Assembly (NCBI GenBank): GCA_903822495.1
Contig: CAIJPD010000052.1
Location: 1-64,000 of the forward strand
DNA: 64,000 nucleotides
From: an uncultured Chloroflexota bacterium
GTDB lineage: Bacteria > Chloroflexota > Limnocylindria > Limnocylindrales > CSP1-4
Reading direction: 5' to 3'
Positions 34,805 through 43,475 of the stretch are shown here, in pieces. Made by a program: the position numbers and the translations under genes. The notes beneath the pieces were generated by a model. The model made no database searches. It worked only from the letters and a program-made list of their open reading frames with translations, and had not been told where the DNA came from. The number at the start of each line of letters is the position of its first letter. Positions within the stretch are counted from its first letter, which is position 1.

Positions 34805-36580
34805 ATGTTCTCGTTTCTCGACGGCGGAGTCTTTGCCGCGGCCGCCATGATGATCGTGGTCGTGCTGCTGGTGGTCTACATCAGTCGGCGGTATCAGATC
34901 GCCGGTCCCAACGAGGCCCTGATCATCGCCGGCGCATCCGGCTCCAAGGTCCGCCAGGGCTCCGGCGTGATCAACAAGGACTCCGACGCCGGAATCCGGG
35001 TCGTCGTGGGGGCCGGGGCCGTCATCCTGCCCATCGTCAACAAGGCCTACCGGCTGCGCCTGCGCACCTACCAGAGCCAGATCAAGCTGGACGACGGGGT
35101 GACCTCGCAGGGCATCCGGGTCAAGGTCAACGCCAACGCGGTCTTCAAGATCGGCCGTCAGCCGGAGCAGATCCGCGCGGCTGCCGAGCGGTTCCTGGAC
35201 CAGGAGGATGCGATCGACCAGACCGTGACCAGCGTCCTGGTGGGCTCGATGCGCGGCATCGTCGGCAAGCTGGCGATCAACGACCTGGTCACCAACCGGG
35301 ACGAGCTGGTCAAGCAGGTCTCCGAGGAGGCCCGGCGTGAGCTGACGCCGCTTGGCATCGAGCTGGACGTCCTCAACATCCAGGACATCACGGACGAAGG
35401 CTTCCCCGGGCAGCAGAGCTACATCGCCCAGCTGGGCGTCAAGAACTACCAGGTGGCCCGCAAGGAAGCCGAGGTCGCCACGGCCCAGGCGCAGATGGAG
35501 ATCATCGCCGCCCAGCGCGAGCAGCAGCTGAAGGCCGCCGACGCCAAGGCCCAGACCGACGCCGCATCGGCGACGGCGGCCCAGGCCGGCCCCCTGGCCC
35601 AGGCCGAGGCCACCCGCGAAGTCACCCGGCGGCAGACCGAGTTGGCGGAGCTGGAAGCCCTCCGCCGTGAGAAGGAGCTCCTGGCCTCCACCGTCAAGGT
35701 GGCCGCCGCCGATGCCGCCGCGATCGTCGCCCGGGCCCATGGCGACCGCGATGCCAAGATCGCTGCCGCCCAGGCCGAAGGCGAGAAGGTGCGCATCGAA
35801 GGAATGGCCGCGGCCGATGCCATCGCTGCCCGCGGCGAGGCCGAGGCCGAGGTCCTGGCGCTGCGCGCCCAGGCCTACCAGGCCTTCAACAACGCCGCCA
35901 TCGTCTCGATCATCCTCGAGAAGCTGCCGGAGATCGTGCGCGCGGCGGCCGAGCCGATCGCGTCCATCGACAGCCTGACGATCCTGTCCACCGATGGAGC
36001 CTCGGAGATCGTGCGGACCGCAACCAATACGGTGGCGCAGGGCAGCGAGGTGGTGCGCAGCCTGACCGGGATCGACCTTCGGTCGATGGTCGACGCGGCC
36101 ATGAACAGCGAGACCGCCGGCAAGGCCGAAGAGCTGATGACGGACCTCCGGACCCGCCGCGAGGCGCGCAAGGCGGCGACGGCCGCGGAAGCCGCCAGGG
36201 TCAAGTCGGTGGAGCCAATCGACGGCTCGCCCTCGGACGCTGCGCCGGCTGCCCAGCGGACCGCCGCGACGAGCGGCTCCGCCGGCACGGGCGAGTCGCC
36301 GGACGCGGCGGCGGGGGTCCCTGCATCGGGCGATTCGTGGGCCCGCATCGACGCGATCCTCGAGCGGACCGGGACGCTGGCACGCGTCCGCAGCACGGCC
36401 GGAACGCTGCGCGGCATCCCCGGCTATCGCCGGCTGGCTACCGCAACCGTGGCCGACCTCGCCACCAGCAACCGGACCCCGGCCTCGCTTCGCGACGCGT
36501 TCGACAGCCTCCCCCAGGAAGTCCAGGCCGCCCTCTACCCGCTCACGGTCCAGGACGTGGTCGAGCACTACGCCGGCTGA
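34805..36580 (+). CDS. Flotillin-like SPFH-domain protein with extra C-terminal domain
   Basis: Membrane scaffold protein (591 aa). An N-terminal hydrophobic hairpin (about residues 10-30) precedes an SPFH/band-7 domain (about 35-210), then a long Ala/Glu/Gln-rich coiled coil (about 215-360) as in YqiK/FloA-type flotillins. The last ~150 residues are unusual: an Ala/Ser/Pro-rich linker followed by a small helical domain ending SLPQEVQAALYPLTVQDV, not part of standard flotillins. AAGGAGG before the start supports ATG 34805 (a GTG lies one codon earlier). It is paired with NfeD and followed by a strong hairpin. Likely role: organising membrane microdomains or envelope stress response. Confidence 0.88.
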   Translation: MFSFLDGGVFAAAAMMIVVVLLVVYISRRYQIAGPNEALIIAGASGSKVRQGSGVINKDSDAGIRVVVGAGAVILPIVNKAYRLRLRTYQSQIKLDDGVTSQGIRVKVNANAVFKIGRQPEQIRAAAERFLDQEDAIDQTVTSVLVGSMRGIVGKLAINDLVTNRDELVKQVSEEARRELTPLGIELDVLNIQDITDEGFPGQQSYIAQLGVKNYQVARKEAEVATAQAQMEIIAAQREQQLKAADAKAQTDAASATAAQAGPLAQAEATREVTRRQTELAELEALRREKELLASTVKVAAADAAAIVARAHGDRDAKIAAAQAEGEKVRIEGMAAADAIAARGEAEAEVLALRAQAYQAFNNAAIVSIILEKLPEIVRAAAEPIASIDSLTILSTDGASEIVRTATNTVAQGSEVVRSLTGIDLRSMVDAAMNSETAGKAEELMTDLRTRREARKAATAAEAARVKSVEPIDGSPSDAAPAAQRTAATSGSAGTGESPDAAAGVPASGDSWARIDAILERTGTLARVRSTAGTLRGIPGYRRLATATVADLATSNRTPASLRDAFDSLPQEVQAALYPLTVQDVVEHYAG

Positions 36581-36590
36581 TCCACGGGGT

Positions 36591-36620
36591 CCAGTCTCCG
36601 ACCTGCGCGTCGGAGACTGG
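36591..36620 (+). terminator. Terminator-like hairpin after the flotillin gene
   Basis: A perfect 12-bp stem (CCAGTCTCCGAC with its complement) and 6-base loop, starting ten bases after the stop codon. No T-tract follows, as is common in G+C-rich genomes. Confidence 0.75.
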
Positions 36621-36724
36621 TGGGAGCCGCTCGCCGCGGTCGGCGTCGCCCGGTTGACGTCGCGGAGCGAGGTGCGGTCGCGCCTCCGACGCTGACGGCG
36701 GGTGGGGACGCCTGGGGTGGGTGC

Positions 36725-36748
36725 TCGTGCACGAATCCTGGTACCGGG
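36725..36748. repeat. Left direct repeat (att-like) of the islet
   Basis: 24-base copy of the tRNA-Leu 3' end and its downstream flank, identical to 38770-38793. It contains the 10-base palindrome TCGTGCACGA. The adjoining T-arm-like bases are diverged and no tRNA body follows. Confidence 0.7.
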
Positions 36749-37148
36749 AAGGGGACTTGAACCCCGACGACGTTACGGCCGAATGTGGTTGAGTGCGCCC
36801 CGGGGCATTCCCATGGCTCCGTAGCGTTCTATTGCGTGCGCGAACCCTGTTCTATTTGCCGGGCCTATTCGCACGTGATGATGCCAGTTTGGTTGCCCGA
36901 CACCAGCCCGCCCGAGACCCCCAGAGCTTCCAGGAAGCCCCAGGACGGGCGGCAGGGTAGGGGCTAGGCAACGACGCGGCTCCGTCCACGAGGATGGGCG
37001 GGCTATGGCCCCCGGTCCGGCTCCACGTCCCGAGGGTAGTGTCGCAGCACCCGCTCTAACTCGTCAGGCCCCAGCCCGCGGCCGAGGTCCTTGATGGAGT
37101 CCGCCTCGGCGCCGGGACCGGAGCGGGGGCAGGGTCTGGCTGGCAGTT

Positions 37149-38420
37149 CTACCCGGCCAGACACGCGGCTAGAGAGAGACCTGTAGAGGTGCCGTACTCC
37201 TTCATGTCGAACTCGCAATCCAGCCGCAGCGCGTCCGCCCAAACCGCATCGAGATTGCCCCGCAGCGTCTCACACGTGCTTGATGCCATTGCCTGGCTCG
37301 CGCGCTGCGCGGCGTTTCGGTTGATATCAACGTGCACCTTCTCGTGCGTCGCGATGTGTGACAAGTAGCCATTCCACCACAGGATCGTGCCAGCATCGGC
37401 CGACGTCGGGACCGTCCAGCTCGGCAAGACGATGTCGAACGTCACCGTGACCGCCGGGTCGCTTTCGACCACGATCGCGCACCCCCAGTCCACGGAGACG
37501 GTGCCGCCGTGGTGGTTGAAGTGCACAAACGTTTGACCGCCCGCGGCTCCTCCAAGCCAATCGCTGTAGGGCCCCTCTGCCTGCATCGAGCCGTAGATCT
37601 CGTAGGGGCTCGCGCCGGTAACGCCAAACGTCGAGAGTGAGACTCCAGGGCCGAAGAAGGAGGCCTGAATGGACAGGATCGGGATAGGGAGCGGCCTCTG
37701 TGTCGGGGTCGGGGTCGACGTCGACGTCGGGGTCGGTGTCGGGGTCGGTGTCGGTGTCGGCGTCGGGAATGGGGTCAGCGAGCCGATAGGCGCCGTTGCC
37801 CCCTCTGGCACCTGCGCGACCTCAATGTCGACCCCCAGGCTGTCCGCCATGGTCTTGGCGGCATTCGCGAGCAGCAGCACCCCCGACATGGCCGAGAGGA
37901 GCTTGACGGCGTGCTCGCGCTGTCTGTCGCGCTGGTCGTCGTCGGGGAAGAGCCCAATGTAGATCACGTCGGGAAGGTGGGAGCGCGTGAGGAGCGCCAC
38001 TTGCTCCCTAAGTGGAACCATCGCAGTGCAGTCGCCAAGCAACTCGGGAAGGGCTGCATAGACGAAGAGGGTCGAGGAAATGCGATTGGCAACGCTGGTC
38101 ACGGACCCAGGTACGTACGGAAATGCCACGACAGCCGCCCGAAGGGCTGCGTAGTCCTCCACTATTCGCTTGGTGTAGGTCCCGAGCGCCATCAGGGCGA
38201 ACTGGCACCTGTCGTCCGACGGAGACGGCATCGCTGTGGCAGTCGGGGCTGGTGACGACGTCGGGGCTGCGCCGCTGCAGCCCGTCATGACTGCGGCGGC
38301 AACCACCGCCAGCGCCACGATGAGAACGACAAAGCGCGACGTCGACGAGCGAGCGCGGGGCCGCACCTCCGACTCGGTCGAGATGACCTCGTACTCCCCG
38401 GGTTCCGGCCGGTGCTCCAT
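37149..38420 (-). CDS. Predicted lipoprotein with HExxH zinc-protease motif (DUF922-like)
   Basis: A 423-residue exported protein, the only gene in the tRNA-bounded islet. An unusually long N-terminal tail of about 30 residues precedes the hydrophobic signal segment, which ends in a lipobox (VMTGC, Cys near residue 48). A helical domain follows, then a Thr-Pro repeat linker (about residues 215-245) and a C-terminal domain containing THEKVHVDINRN, an HExxH motif resembling DUF922-type secreted metallopeptidases. Four cysteines are present in the mature protein. GGGAG lies about seven bases before the ATG. Codon use appears less G+C-biased than flanking genes, supporting horizontal origin. Protease activity is inferred only from the motif. 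Confidence 0.7.
   Translation of the reverse strand: MEHRPEPGEYEVISTESEVRPRARSSTSRFVVLIVALAVVAAAVMTGCSGAAPTSSPAPTATAMPSPSDDRCQFALMALGTYTKRIVEDYAALRAAVVAFPYVPGSVTSVANRISSTLFVYAALPELLGDCTAMVPLREQVALLTRSHLPDVIYIGLFPDDDQRDRQREHAVKLLSAMSGVLLLANAAKTMADSLGVDIEVAQVPEGATAPIGSLTPFPTPTPTPTPTPTPTSTSTPTPTQRPLPIPILSIQASFFGPGVSLSTFGVTGASPYEIYGSMQAEGPYSDWLGGAAGGQTFVHFNHHGGTVSVDWGCAIVVESDPAVTVTFDIVLPSWTVPTSADAGTILWWNGYLSHIATHEKVHVDINRNAAQRASQAMASSTCETLRGNLDAVWADALRLDCEFDMKEYGTSTGLSLAACLAG
37701..37767 (-). repeat. GTCGGG-type hexanucleotide repeat encoding Thr-Pro linker
   Basis: Eleven or so imperfect hexamers (GTCGGGx, GTCGGTx, GTCGACx on the plus strand) that encode the alternating Thr/Ser-Pro linker of the islet lipoprotein. 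Length is a multiple of three per unit, so expansion would preserve frame. Confidence 0.75.
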
Positions 38421-38783
38421 AGGTCACTCCCTCTCGCGATCGACGGTGTTCCCGCTGGTGGAGGGTGTCAACGGCTGAATGGCCCACCCGTCGCCCAGGG
38501 TCAGGCTACGGGGCGGTGCCCACGCTGTGGGTCAAGGCGTCGGCCGCGGGTCGGCTGACCAAGGCACCCCCGGGCGGCCGGTTGCAGCGGCCGGCAGCCC
38601 GCTGCTCGGCGGCCGAGCCTCGCACGCGGTCGGCGCAGAACGGCTGGTCGGCGGTCAGGCGGGCAAACTGCGAGGCCCACGCGGACCAGCGCGTTCGGTG
38701 CCGCCAAGATGCCGATTGGATGCCAGGCTGATTCTCGTGCTCCGGCCGAACGTGACCAAATGGGCCAAGTCGTGCACGAATCC
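38421..38783. other. Intergenic part of the islet next to tRNA-Leu
   Basis: No supported gene. The stretch is again very G+C-rich except near the right repeat. It should contain the promoter of the islet lipoprotein (minus strand) and the att-like site. Confidence 0.4.
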
Positions 38784-38793
38784 TGGTACCGGG
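38770..38793. repeat. Right direct repeat (att-like), overlapping tRNA-Leu 3' end
   Basis: Identical to 36725-36748. Bases 38784-38793 are the last part of the tRNA (CCA end and acceptor strand), and 38770-38783 lie just downstream of the gene. Confidence 0.7.
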
Positions 38794-38870
38794 GAGGGGG
38801 ATCGAACCCCTACTCTCTTGCGAGAAACGGTGTTTGAGACCGTCGCGTCTGCCTGTTCCGCCACCCCGGC
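38784..38870 (-). tRNA. tRNA-Leu (anticodon CAA)
   Basis: Class II tRNA of 87 bases with encoded CCA. The acceptor arms GCCGGGG and CCCCGGU pair, the anticodon stem ACGGU/ACCGU holds the loop CUCAAAC (anticodon CAA, reading UUG), a long variable arm follows, and the T-arm is AGGGG-UUCGAUC-CCCCU. The D-arm region (GGCGGAACAGGCAGACGC) is typical of tRNA-Leu. The 3' end coincides with the right att-like repeat. Confidence 0.97.
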
Positions 38871-39035
38871 CGGCTGCGAAGCAGGGTCATCGTAGCGCCC
38901 GGGCCCCTCGCGCGGAGGCCGGGAGGACGGATGCCATGGCCCCGGGGAACCGCTGGCCGGGTCGGCACGTCAGGGCCGGGACCGATGCTAGACTCGCCGC
39001 GCCTCAGGACCGCCACTTGGAGGAGCCCTTCGCCC

Positions 39036-39641
39036 GTGGAGGACCCTCGCGCGTCGCTCGCCCTCGACCCCGCCCAGCGCCGTGATCTGCTCCTGGTGGA
39101 TCGCGCCCGCTCCGGCGATCTCGACGCATTCAACGACATCGTGGCCTGCTACCAGGACCAGCTCTTCGGGCTGGTGGCCCGCATCGTGCCCGACCGCGAC
39201 CAGGCCTATGACGTCGTCCAGGAGGCGTTCTTCTCGGCGTACCGCGCGCTGGGCGGCTTCCGCGGCGGCAGCGTCCGGTCGTGGCTGAGCCGCATGGCCG
39301 TCAACGCGGCGATGGACACGCAGCGCCTGCGCAAGCGCCGGCCCGTCCAACCCTACCCCGAGCTGGAGGATGACTCCTGGCAGCCCCCGGCCGGGGAGGA
39401 GGCCGATCCGGTCGGCATCACCCTCGCCGCGGAGCGGACTGCCGCGCTGGGCGAGGCGCTCGCGACCATCACGCCCGACCAACGCGCATCGATCGTCCTG
39501 TTCGACATCGAGGGCTACGACTATGCCGAGATCGCCGAGATGACGGGCGTCTCACTGGGCACGGTCAAGTCGCGGATCCACCGCGGCCGGCTGGCCCTCC
39601 GGGCGCTGCTGGCGGACCGGATGGAGCTGTTCCGTGGCTGA
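39036..39641 (+). CDS. ECF-type RNA polymerase sigma factor
   Basis: A 201-residue sigma-70 family factor of the extracytoplasmic-function class. Region 2 spans about residues 15-90, with the core-binding and -10-reading segment around DQAYDVVQEAFFSAYRALGGF. Region 4 lies about 140-195, with the helix-turn-helix EGYDYAEIAEMTGVSLGTVK. A region between them is acidic. The GTG at 39036 has GGAGGAG about ten bases upstream; longer frames lack similarity. A TAGACT hexamer at 38989-38994 may be its -10. Its last codons overlap the start of the next gene, a membrane protein with zinc-finger-like N-terminus, so the pair is likely sigma/anti-sigma. Confidence 0.93.
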   Translation: MEDPRASLALDPAQRRDLLLVDRARSGDLDAFNDIVACYQDQLFGLVARIVPDRDQAYDVVQEAFFSAYRALGGFRGGSVRSWLSRMAVNAAMDTQRLRKRRPVQPYPELEDDSWQPPAGEEADPVGITLAAERTAALGEALATITPDQRASIVLFDIEGYDYAEIAEMTGVSLGTVKSRIHRGRLALRALLADRMELFRG

Positions 39642-40449
39642 CGGCCGGACGTCCCCGCACGGCACGCACGACCTGGAGCTGGTGGCCGCCTTCGCCACGG
39701 GCGACGCGGCCCCGGACCGGGCGGCACGGGCGGCCCAGCTGGTGGCGTCGTGTGCGCACTGTCGTCAGCTGGCCGATGACGTCCTCGCGCTGCGGCTGGC
39801 CACGCGTGCCATGCCGGCTCCGGTACGCACCCGGGACTTCCGGCTCTCCCCGGAGACGGCGGCGCGGCTGCGGCTCGCCTCGCCGTGGGAGCGGTTCCGC
39901 CGCTCGCTCGTGGCGCCCGGTGGCCTGGGCCGGCCGCTCTCCGCATCCCTGATGACGCTGGGCCTGGCCGGGCTGCTGGTGTCGGCGGTCCCGTTCCTGC
40001 CCTCCAGCCTCGGCACGCTCGCGCAGCGCGACGCCACCACGGATTCGCTGGCGGCGCCCGAATCGAACTTCGCGGCCGGGGGCGCCGCGCCGCAGGCGGC
40101 CTCGACGAGCGCGAGTGACACCGCCGCCGGTGCGAAGAACGCGCCCGGTGCCTCTGCCGGCGCGGCGGCCGGTCCGGCTGCCCTGGCGGCATCCCCGGTC
40201 GTGCCCGCCGCGAGCGGTGGCAACGAGCGCGGGCCGGTCGCGCCCCCTTTGGCGACCCCCGCCGGGCCGGTCGCGGACCAGGGGTCGGTTCCCGGCGCCG
40301 CCGGTGATGCCGCCGTGGGCAGGACGACGGCTTCCGGGCCCGCAACGTCGCCGGCATCCGGCGGCCCGATTCTCGCCGCGGTCTCCGCCGTGGCGCTGGT
40401 CCTTGGTGCGGCCCTGCTCGTGGCGCGCCGAAGGGCCGGCCGGGCCTAG
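39634..40449 (+). CDS. Putative transmembrane anti-sigma factor
   Basis: A 271-residue protein translated from a GTG overlapping the sigma-factor end by eight bases. The N-terminal ~60 residues contain a HDLELVAAF segment and CAHC, reminiscent of a ZAS zinc-binding anti-sigma domain. One membrane segment lies near residue 110 and another at the C-terminus, followed by an Arg-rich cytosolic end. Between them is a long Ala/Gly/Pro-rich extracytoplasmic stretch of about 110 residues, likely disordered. Overlap with the sigma gene and topology support regulation by sequestering the sigma factor at the membrane. The second membrane anchor is unusual for this class. Confidence 0.72.
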   Translation: MADGRTSPHGTHDLELVAAFATGDAAPDRAARAAQLVASCAHCRQLADDVLALRLATRAMPAPVRTRDFRLSPETAARLRLASPWERFRRSLVAPGGLGRPLSASLMTLGLAGLLVSAVPFLPSSLGTLAQRDATTDSLAAPESNFAAGGAAPQAASTSASDTAAGAKNAPGASAGAAAGPAALAASPVVPAASGGNERGPVAPPLATPAGPVADQGSVPGAAGDAAVGRTTASGPATSPASGGPILAAVSAVALVLGAALLVARRRAGRA

Positions 40450-40550
40450 GTTCGGCGATCGGCGGAGCCCGGGCGTCCCCACCGCGGGCCGCGGGTACAC
40501 TCTGGGCGTCGTCCCCAACGAACCCACTGGACCGCACCCGAGGCCTGCCG

Positions 40551-43475
40551 ATGTCCCGCCTGATGCTGCTCGACGGCAACGGGCTCATCTACCGCGGATT
40601 CTTCGCCCTCCCGCCGTTGACCACGTCGAAGGGCGAGCTGGTGAATGCCGTCTTCGGCTTCTGCAGCATCGTGCTTCGCGGCATCCAGGACCTCCAGCCG
40701 GACTACGTGGCGGTCGCCTTCGACCTGTCGGGCCCCACCTTCCGGCACGATGCCTACGCGGAGTACAAGGCCACACGCCAGCGGATGCCGGATGACCTGC
40801 GCGACCAGTTCCCCAAGGTTCGAGAGGTCGTGAAGGCCCTCCGGATCCCGGTCTACGAGCTGGCCGGGTTCGAGGCCGACGACGTCATCGGCAGCCTGAC
40901 GCTCCAGGCGGAGGCCGCCGGGCTGGAGACCATCATCGTGAGCGGCGACCTGGACATGCTCCAGCTGGTCACCGAGCACACCCGGCTGATGACGACGCGC
41001 TCCGGCGTCGAGAACACCATCGTCTATGACCCCGCCCGGATCGACGAGCGCTACGGGCTGAAGCCGTCGCAGATGGTGGACTACCGCGCCCTCAAGGGCG
41101 ACGTGACCGACAACATCCCGGGAGTGCCGGGGGTGGGGGAGAAGACGGCCGCAAAGCTGATCCGGGAGTACGGCTCGCTCGACCAGGTCTACGAGCGGAT
41201 CGCCGAGGTCAAGCCCGACAAGCTTCGCGAGCGGCTGATCGAGCACAAGGCCGGGGCCGACCAGGGCCAGGCACTCTCGCGCATCGTCCGGGATGTCCCC
41301 GTCACGCTGGACCTGGACGCCGCCAGCCTGCGCGACTACGACCGCGACACGGTGATCCGGCTCTTCCGCGAGTATGAGTTCCGGAGCCTGATCGAGCGTC
41401 TCCCGCCGATGACGGGGGAGTCGGCCGCCGAGACCGCCCAGACGCTCCGCGGCGTCGCGACCGGTGGGACGGTGGGCGCCGCCCGCGTCCCGGGCGCCCA
41501 GCCGCGTCCCGGCGGCGTGGGTCCCGGGCCCGCCCCGCGACCCGCCCGCCCTGCCGGAGGTCCCGGTGAGCTGCAGCTCTCCCTGGATTTCGACGCCATC
41601 GGCGGCGGGAGCGCGGGCCTGGGGATGGGTGCCGGCCGTCTGGGCCGCGTCCCCTCCACGGCGCCCGAGCCCGCCCTCGGCGACCTGCCCTCGGCCCTGG
41701 CGGCGGTCCTCGACGACATCACGCGGATCGAGCTGGTCAGCGGTGACGCCGTCGAGGCGCTCCGCCCATGGCTGGCGGCCCAGCCCACGCTCGGCGTGGC
41801 CCTGGTCGCGGACGACCCACGGCCCATGAAGGGGGTGGCCCGCGCGTTCGCCGTGGCCGGCGAGGACGGCCGCGTCGTCGCCGCCGAAGGGCCGCAGGAC
41901 GCCGCCCAGCTGCGCCACCTGGTCGAGGAACTGGACGTGCCCCTCGTGGGGCACGAGCCCAAGCCCATCCTGGTGGCCCGCTTCGCGGAGGACCCGGCCG
42001 CGCCCCCGACGCGGATCGCCTTCGATACCCAGATCGCGGCCTACGTGCTCAACGCGTCGCTGCGCAGCCAGGCGATCGCCGACGTCGTGGCGGAGCAGCT
42101 GGACCAGGTGCTCCCGCCGCCCGCGGAGCTGACCCCCGCGGCCCGGGCCGGCCTGGAGGCACTCTCCGCGCTCGCCGTCCGGGAGCCGCTCCAGGAGCAG
42201 CTCAACGCGGAGGGCCTCGACCGCCTCTACCGCGAGATCGAGCTGCCCCTCATCCCGGTGCTGGCGCGGATGGAGGCGGTGGGCGTCGCCCTGGACCGCG
42301 CCGCGCTCAAGGAGCTGGAGCGGGAGTTCGGGGTCGAGATCACGCGCCTGGAGCAGGAGATCTACGTCGACGTGGGCCACCAGTTCAACCTGGGCAGCCC
42401 CAAGCAGCTCGAGCAGGTCCTCTTCTTCGAGCTCAACCTGCCCAAGGGCAAGAAGACCAAGACCGGCTACTCGACGGATGCATCCGTGCTGGAGGAGCTG
42501 CGCGCAGCGCACCCGATGGTCGGCAAGCTCCTCGACTGGCGCACGTACACCAAGCTGCGCTCCACGTACGTGGAGGCACTCCCGTCCCTGCTGGCCACGG
42601 ATGGCCGCCTGCACACGACCTTCCACCAGGCCGTGGCCTCCACGGGCCGCCTCTCCTCGTCGGATCCCAACCTCCAGAACATCCCCATCCGGTCGGATCT
42701 TGGCCGGCGAATCCGCCGCGCGTTTGTGGCGGGCGGGGACGGCGTGATCCTGGTGGCCGCCGACTACTCGCAGATCGAGCTCCGGGTCCTCGCCCACGTC
42801 TCGGCGGACGAGGGGCTCCACGAGGCGTTCGCACGCGGCGCCGACATCCACCGCGAGACGGCCGCCCGGGTCCTCCACAAGGAGCCCGCCGACGTGACCG
42901 CGGACGAGCGGTCGATGGCCAAGATGGTCAATTTCGGCATCGCCTACGGGATGAGCGACTTCGGGCTCTCGACGCGGGCCAACATCCCGCGCCGCGAGGC
43001 GCAGGAGTTCATCAACACCTACTTCGCCACCTACTCGGGCATCAGTTACTACATGCTCCACATCAAGGAGACGGCCCGCGAGCAGGGCTTCGTCACCACG
43101 TTGCTGGGCCGCAAGCGTCACATCCCCGAGCTGAAGGCGTCCAACGGCGCCCTGCGTGCCGCCGGCGAGCGGATGGCCATCAACATGCCCATCCAGGGAA
43201 CGGCGGCCGACATCATGAAGATCGCGATGATCCAGGTGGATCGACGCCTGCGCGAAGAAGGGCTGCACGCCCGCGTCCTCCTCCAGGTCCACGACGAGCT
43301 GCTCCTGGAGGTCCCGCGCGCCGAGGTGGACCGGTTGATCTCCCTGGTCCGCGAGACCATGGAGCGCGCGTTGCCCCTGGATGTCCCGCTCCTGGTGGAT
43401 GTCAAGGTGGGGGACGACTGGGAGTCCATGACGCCCGTCCAGCGCGGCCACGCCGCCGTGGTCGCCCAGGCCTGA
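40551..43475 (+). CDS. polA: DNA polymerase I
   Basis: Repair and Okazaki-fragment polymerase (974 aa). The 5'-nuclease domain (about 1-290) keeps its metal aspartates (LLLDGNGLIYRGFF, FEADDVIGSL, SGDLDMLQL). The central domain corresponds to the 3'-5' exonuclease but lacks its catalytic Asp/Glu (the expected DTET-like motif reads ALVADDPR), so proofreading is probably absent. The C-terminal polymerase has VAADYSQIELRVLAHVS, KMVNFGIAYGMSDFG and LLQVHDELLLEVP. A Pro/Gly-rich linker lies near residues 300-380. Its stop overlaps the mutM start (TGATG). A TACACT hexamer at 40496-40501 could be its -10. Confidence 0.97.
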   Translation: MSRLMLLDGNGLIYRGFFALPPLTTSKGELVNAVFGFCSIVLRGIQDLQPDYVAVAFDLSGPTFRHDAYAEYKATRQRMPDDLRDQFPKVREVVKALRIPVYELAGFEADDVIGSLTLQAEAAGLETIIVSGDLDMLQLVTEHTRLMTTRSGVENTIVYDPARIDERYGLKPSQMVDYRALKGDVTDNIPGVPGVGEKTAAKLIREYGSLDQVYERIAEVKPDKLRERLIEHKAGADQGQALSRIVRDVPVTLDLDAASLRDYDRDTVIRLFREYEFRSLIERLPPMTGESAAETAQTLRGVATGGTVGAARVPGAQPRPGGVGPGPAPRPARPAGGPGELQLSLDFDAIGGGSAGLGMGAGRLGRVPSTAPEPALGDLPSALAAVLDDITRIELVSGDAVEALRPWLAAQPTLGVALVADDPRPMKGVARAFAVAGEDGRVVAAEGPQDAAQLRHLVEELDVPLVGHEPKPILVARFAEDPAAPPTRIAFDTQIAAYVLNASLRSQAIADVVAEQLDQVLPPPAELTPAARAGLEALSALAVREPLQEQLNAEGLDRLYREIELPLIPVLARMEAVGVALDRAALKELEREFGVEITRLEQEIYVDVGHQFNLGSPKQLEQVLFFELNLPKGKKTKTGYSTDASVLEELRAAHPMVGKLLDWRTYTKLRSTYVEALPSLLATDGRLHTTFHQAVASTGRLSSSDPNLQNIPIRSDLGRRIRRAFVAGGDGVILVAADYSQIELRVLAHVSADEGLHEAFARGADIHRETAARVLHKEPADVTADERSMAKMVNFGIAYGMSDFGLSTRANIPRREAQEFINTYFATYSGISYYMLHIKETAREQGFVTTLLGRKRHIPELKASNGALRAAGERMAINMPIQGTAADIMKIAMIQVDRRLREEGLHARVLLQVHDELLLEVPRAEVDRLISLVRETMERALPLDVPLLVDVKVGDDWESMTPVQRGHAAVVAQA

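Larger units (their letters stand above)
36581..37148. other. Gene-poor left part of the tRNA-bounded islet
   Basis: Beyond the hairpin and the left direct repeat, no intact gene is supported in these 568 bases. Base composition is visibly less G+C-rich than the surroundings. On the minus strand, bases about 37003-37100 could encode an orphan tail (GLGPDELERVLRHYP) ending at a TAG, which may be the remnant of a lost gene; it has no start. Confidence 0.4.
36725..38793. mobile_element. Islet bounded by tRNA-Leu 3'-end direct repeats
   Basis: An identical 24-base sequence (TCGTGCACGAATCCTGGTAC plus CGGG) occurs at 36725-36748 and at 38770-38793, where it overlaps the 3' end of tRNA-Leu. The left copy is followed by a diverged T-arm-like sequence (AGGGGACTTGAACCCC) but no complete tRNA. 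This is the geometry of attL/attR left by site-specific integration at a tRNA 3' end. The 2.05-kb interior holds one lipoprotein gene and no integrase, so it is either a decayed element or one mobilised in trans. Confidence 0.6.

Noticed and set aside
36725..36790. A second tRNA gene at the left edge of the islet
   Set aside because: Only the CCA end and an imperfect T-arm are present; no acceptor 5' strand, D-arm or anticodon arm could be found.
36785..36967. Small 60-residue protein in the islet
   Set aside because: No ribosome-binding site, no family motif, and it lies in a region of apparent decay.
41690..42080. Active 3'-5' proofreading domain in DNA polymerase I
   Set aside because: The expected catalytic acidic motif is replaced by ALVADDPR, and other exonuclease motifs are not recognisable.
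40446..43451. Very long minus-strand open frame opposite polA
   Set aside because: It is an antisense shadow caused by G+C-rich third codon positions; it has no family motif, and polA on the plus strand is unambiguous. The same reasoning removes long antisense frames opposite uvrA, gatA, dnaE, the cyclase-ATPase gene and the amidohydrolase.
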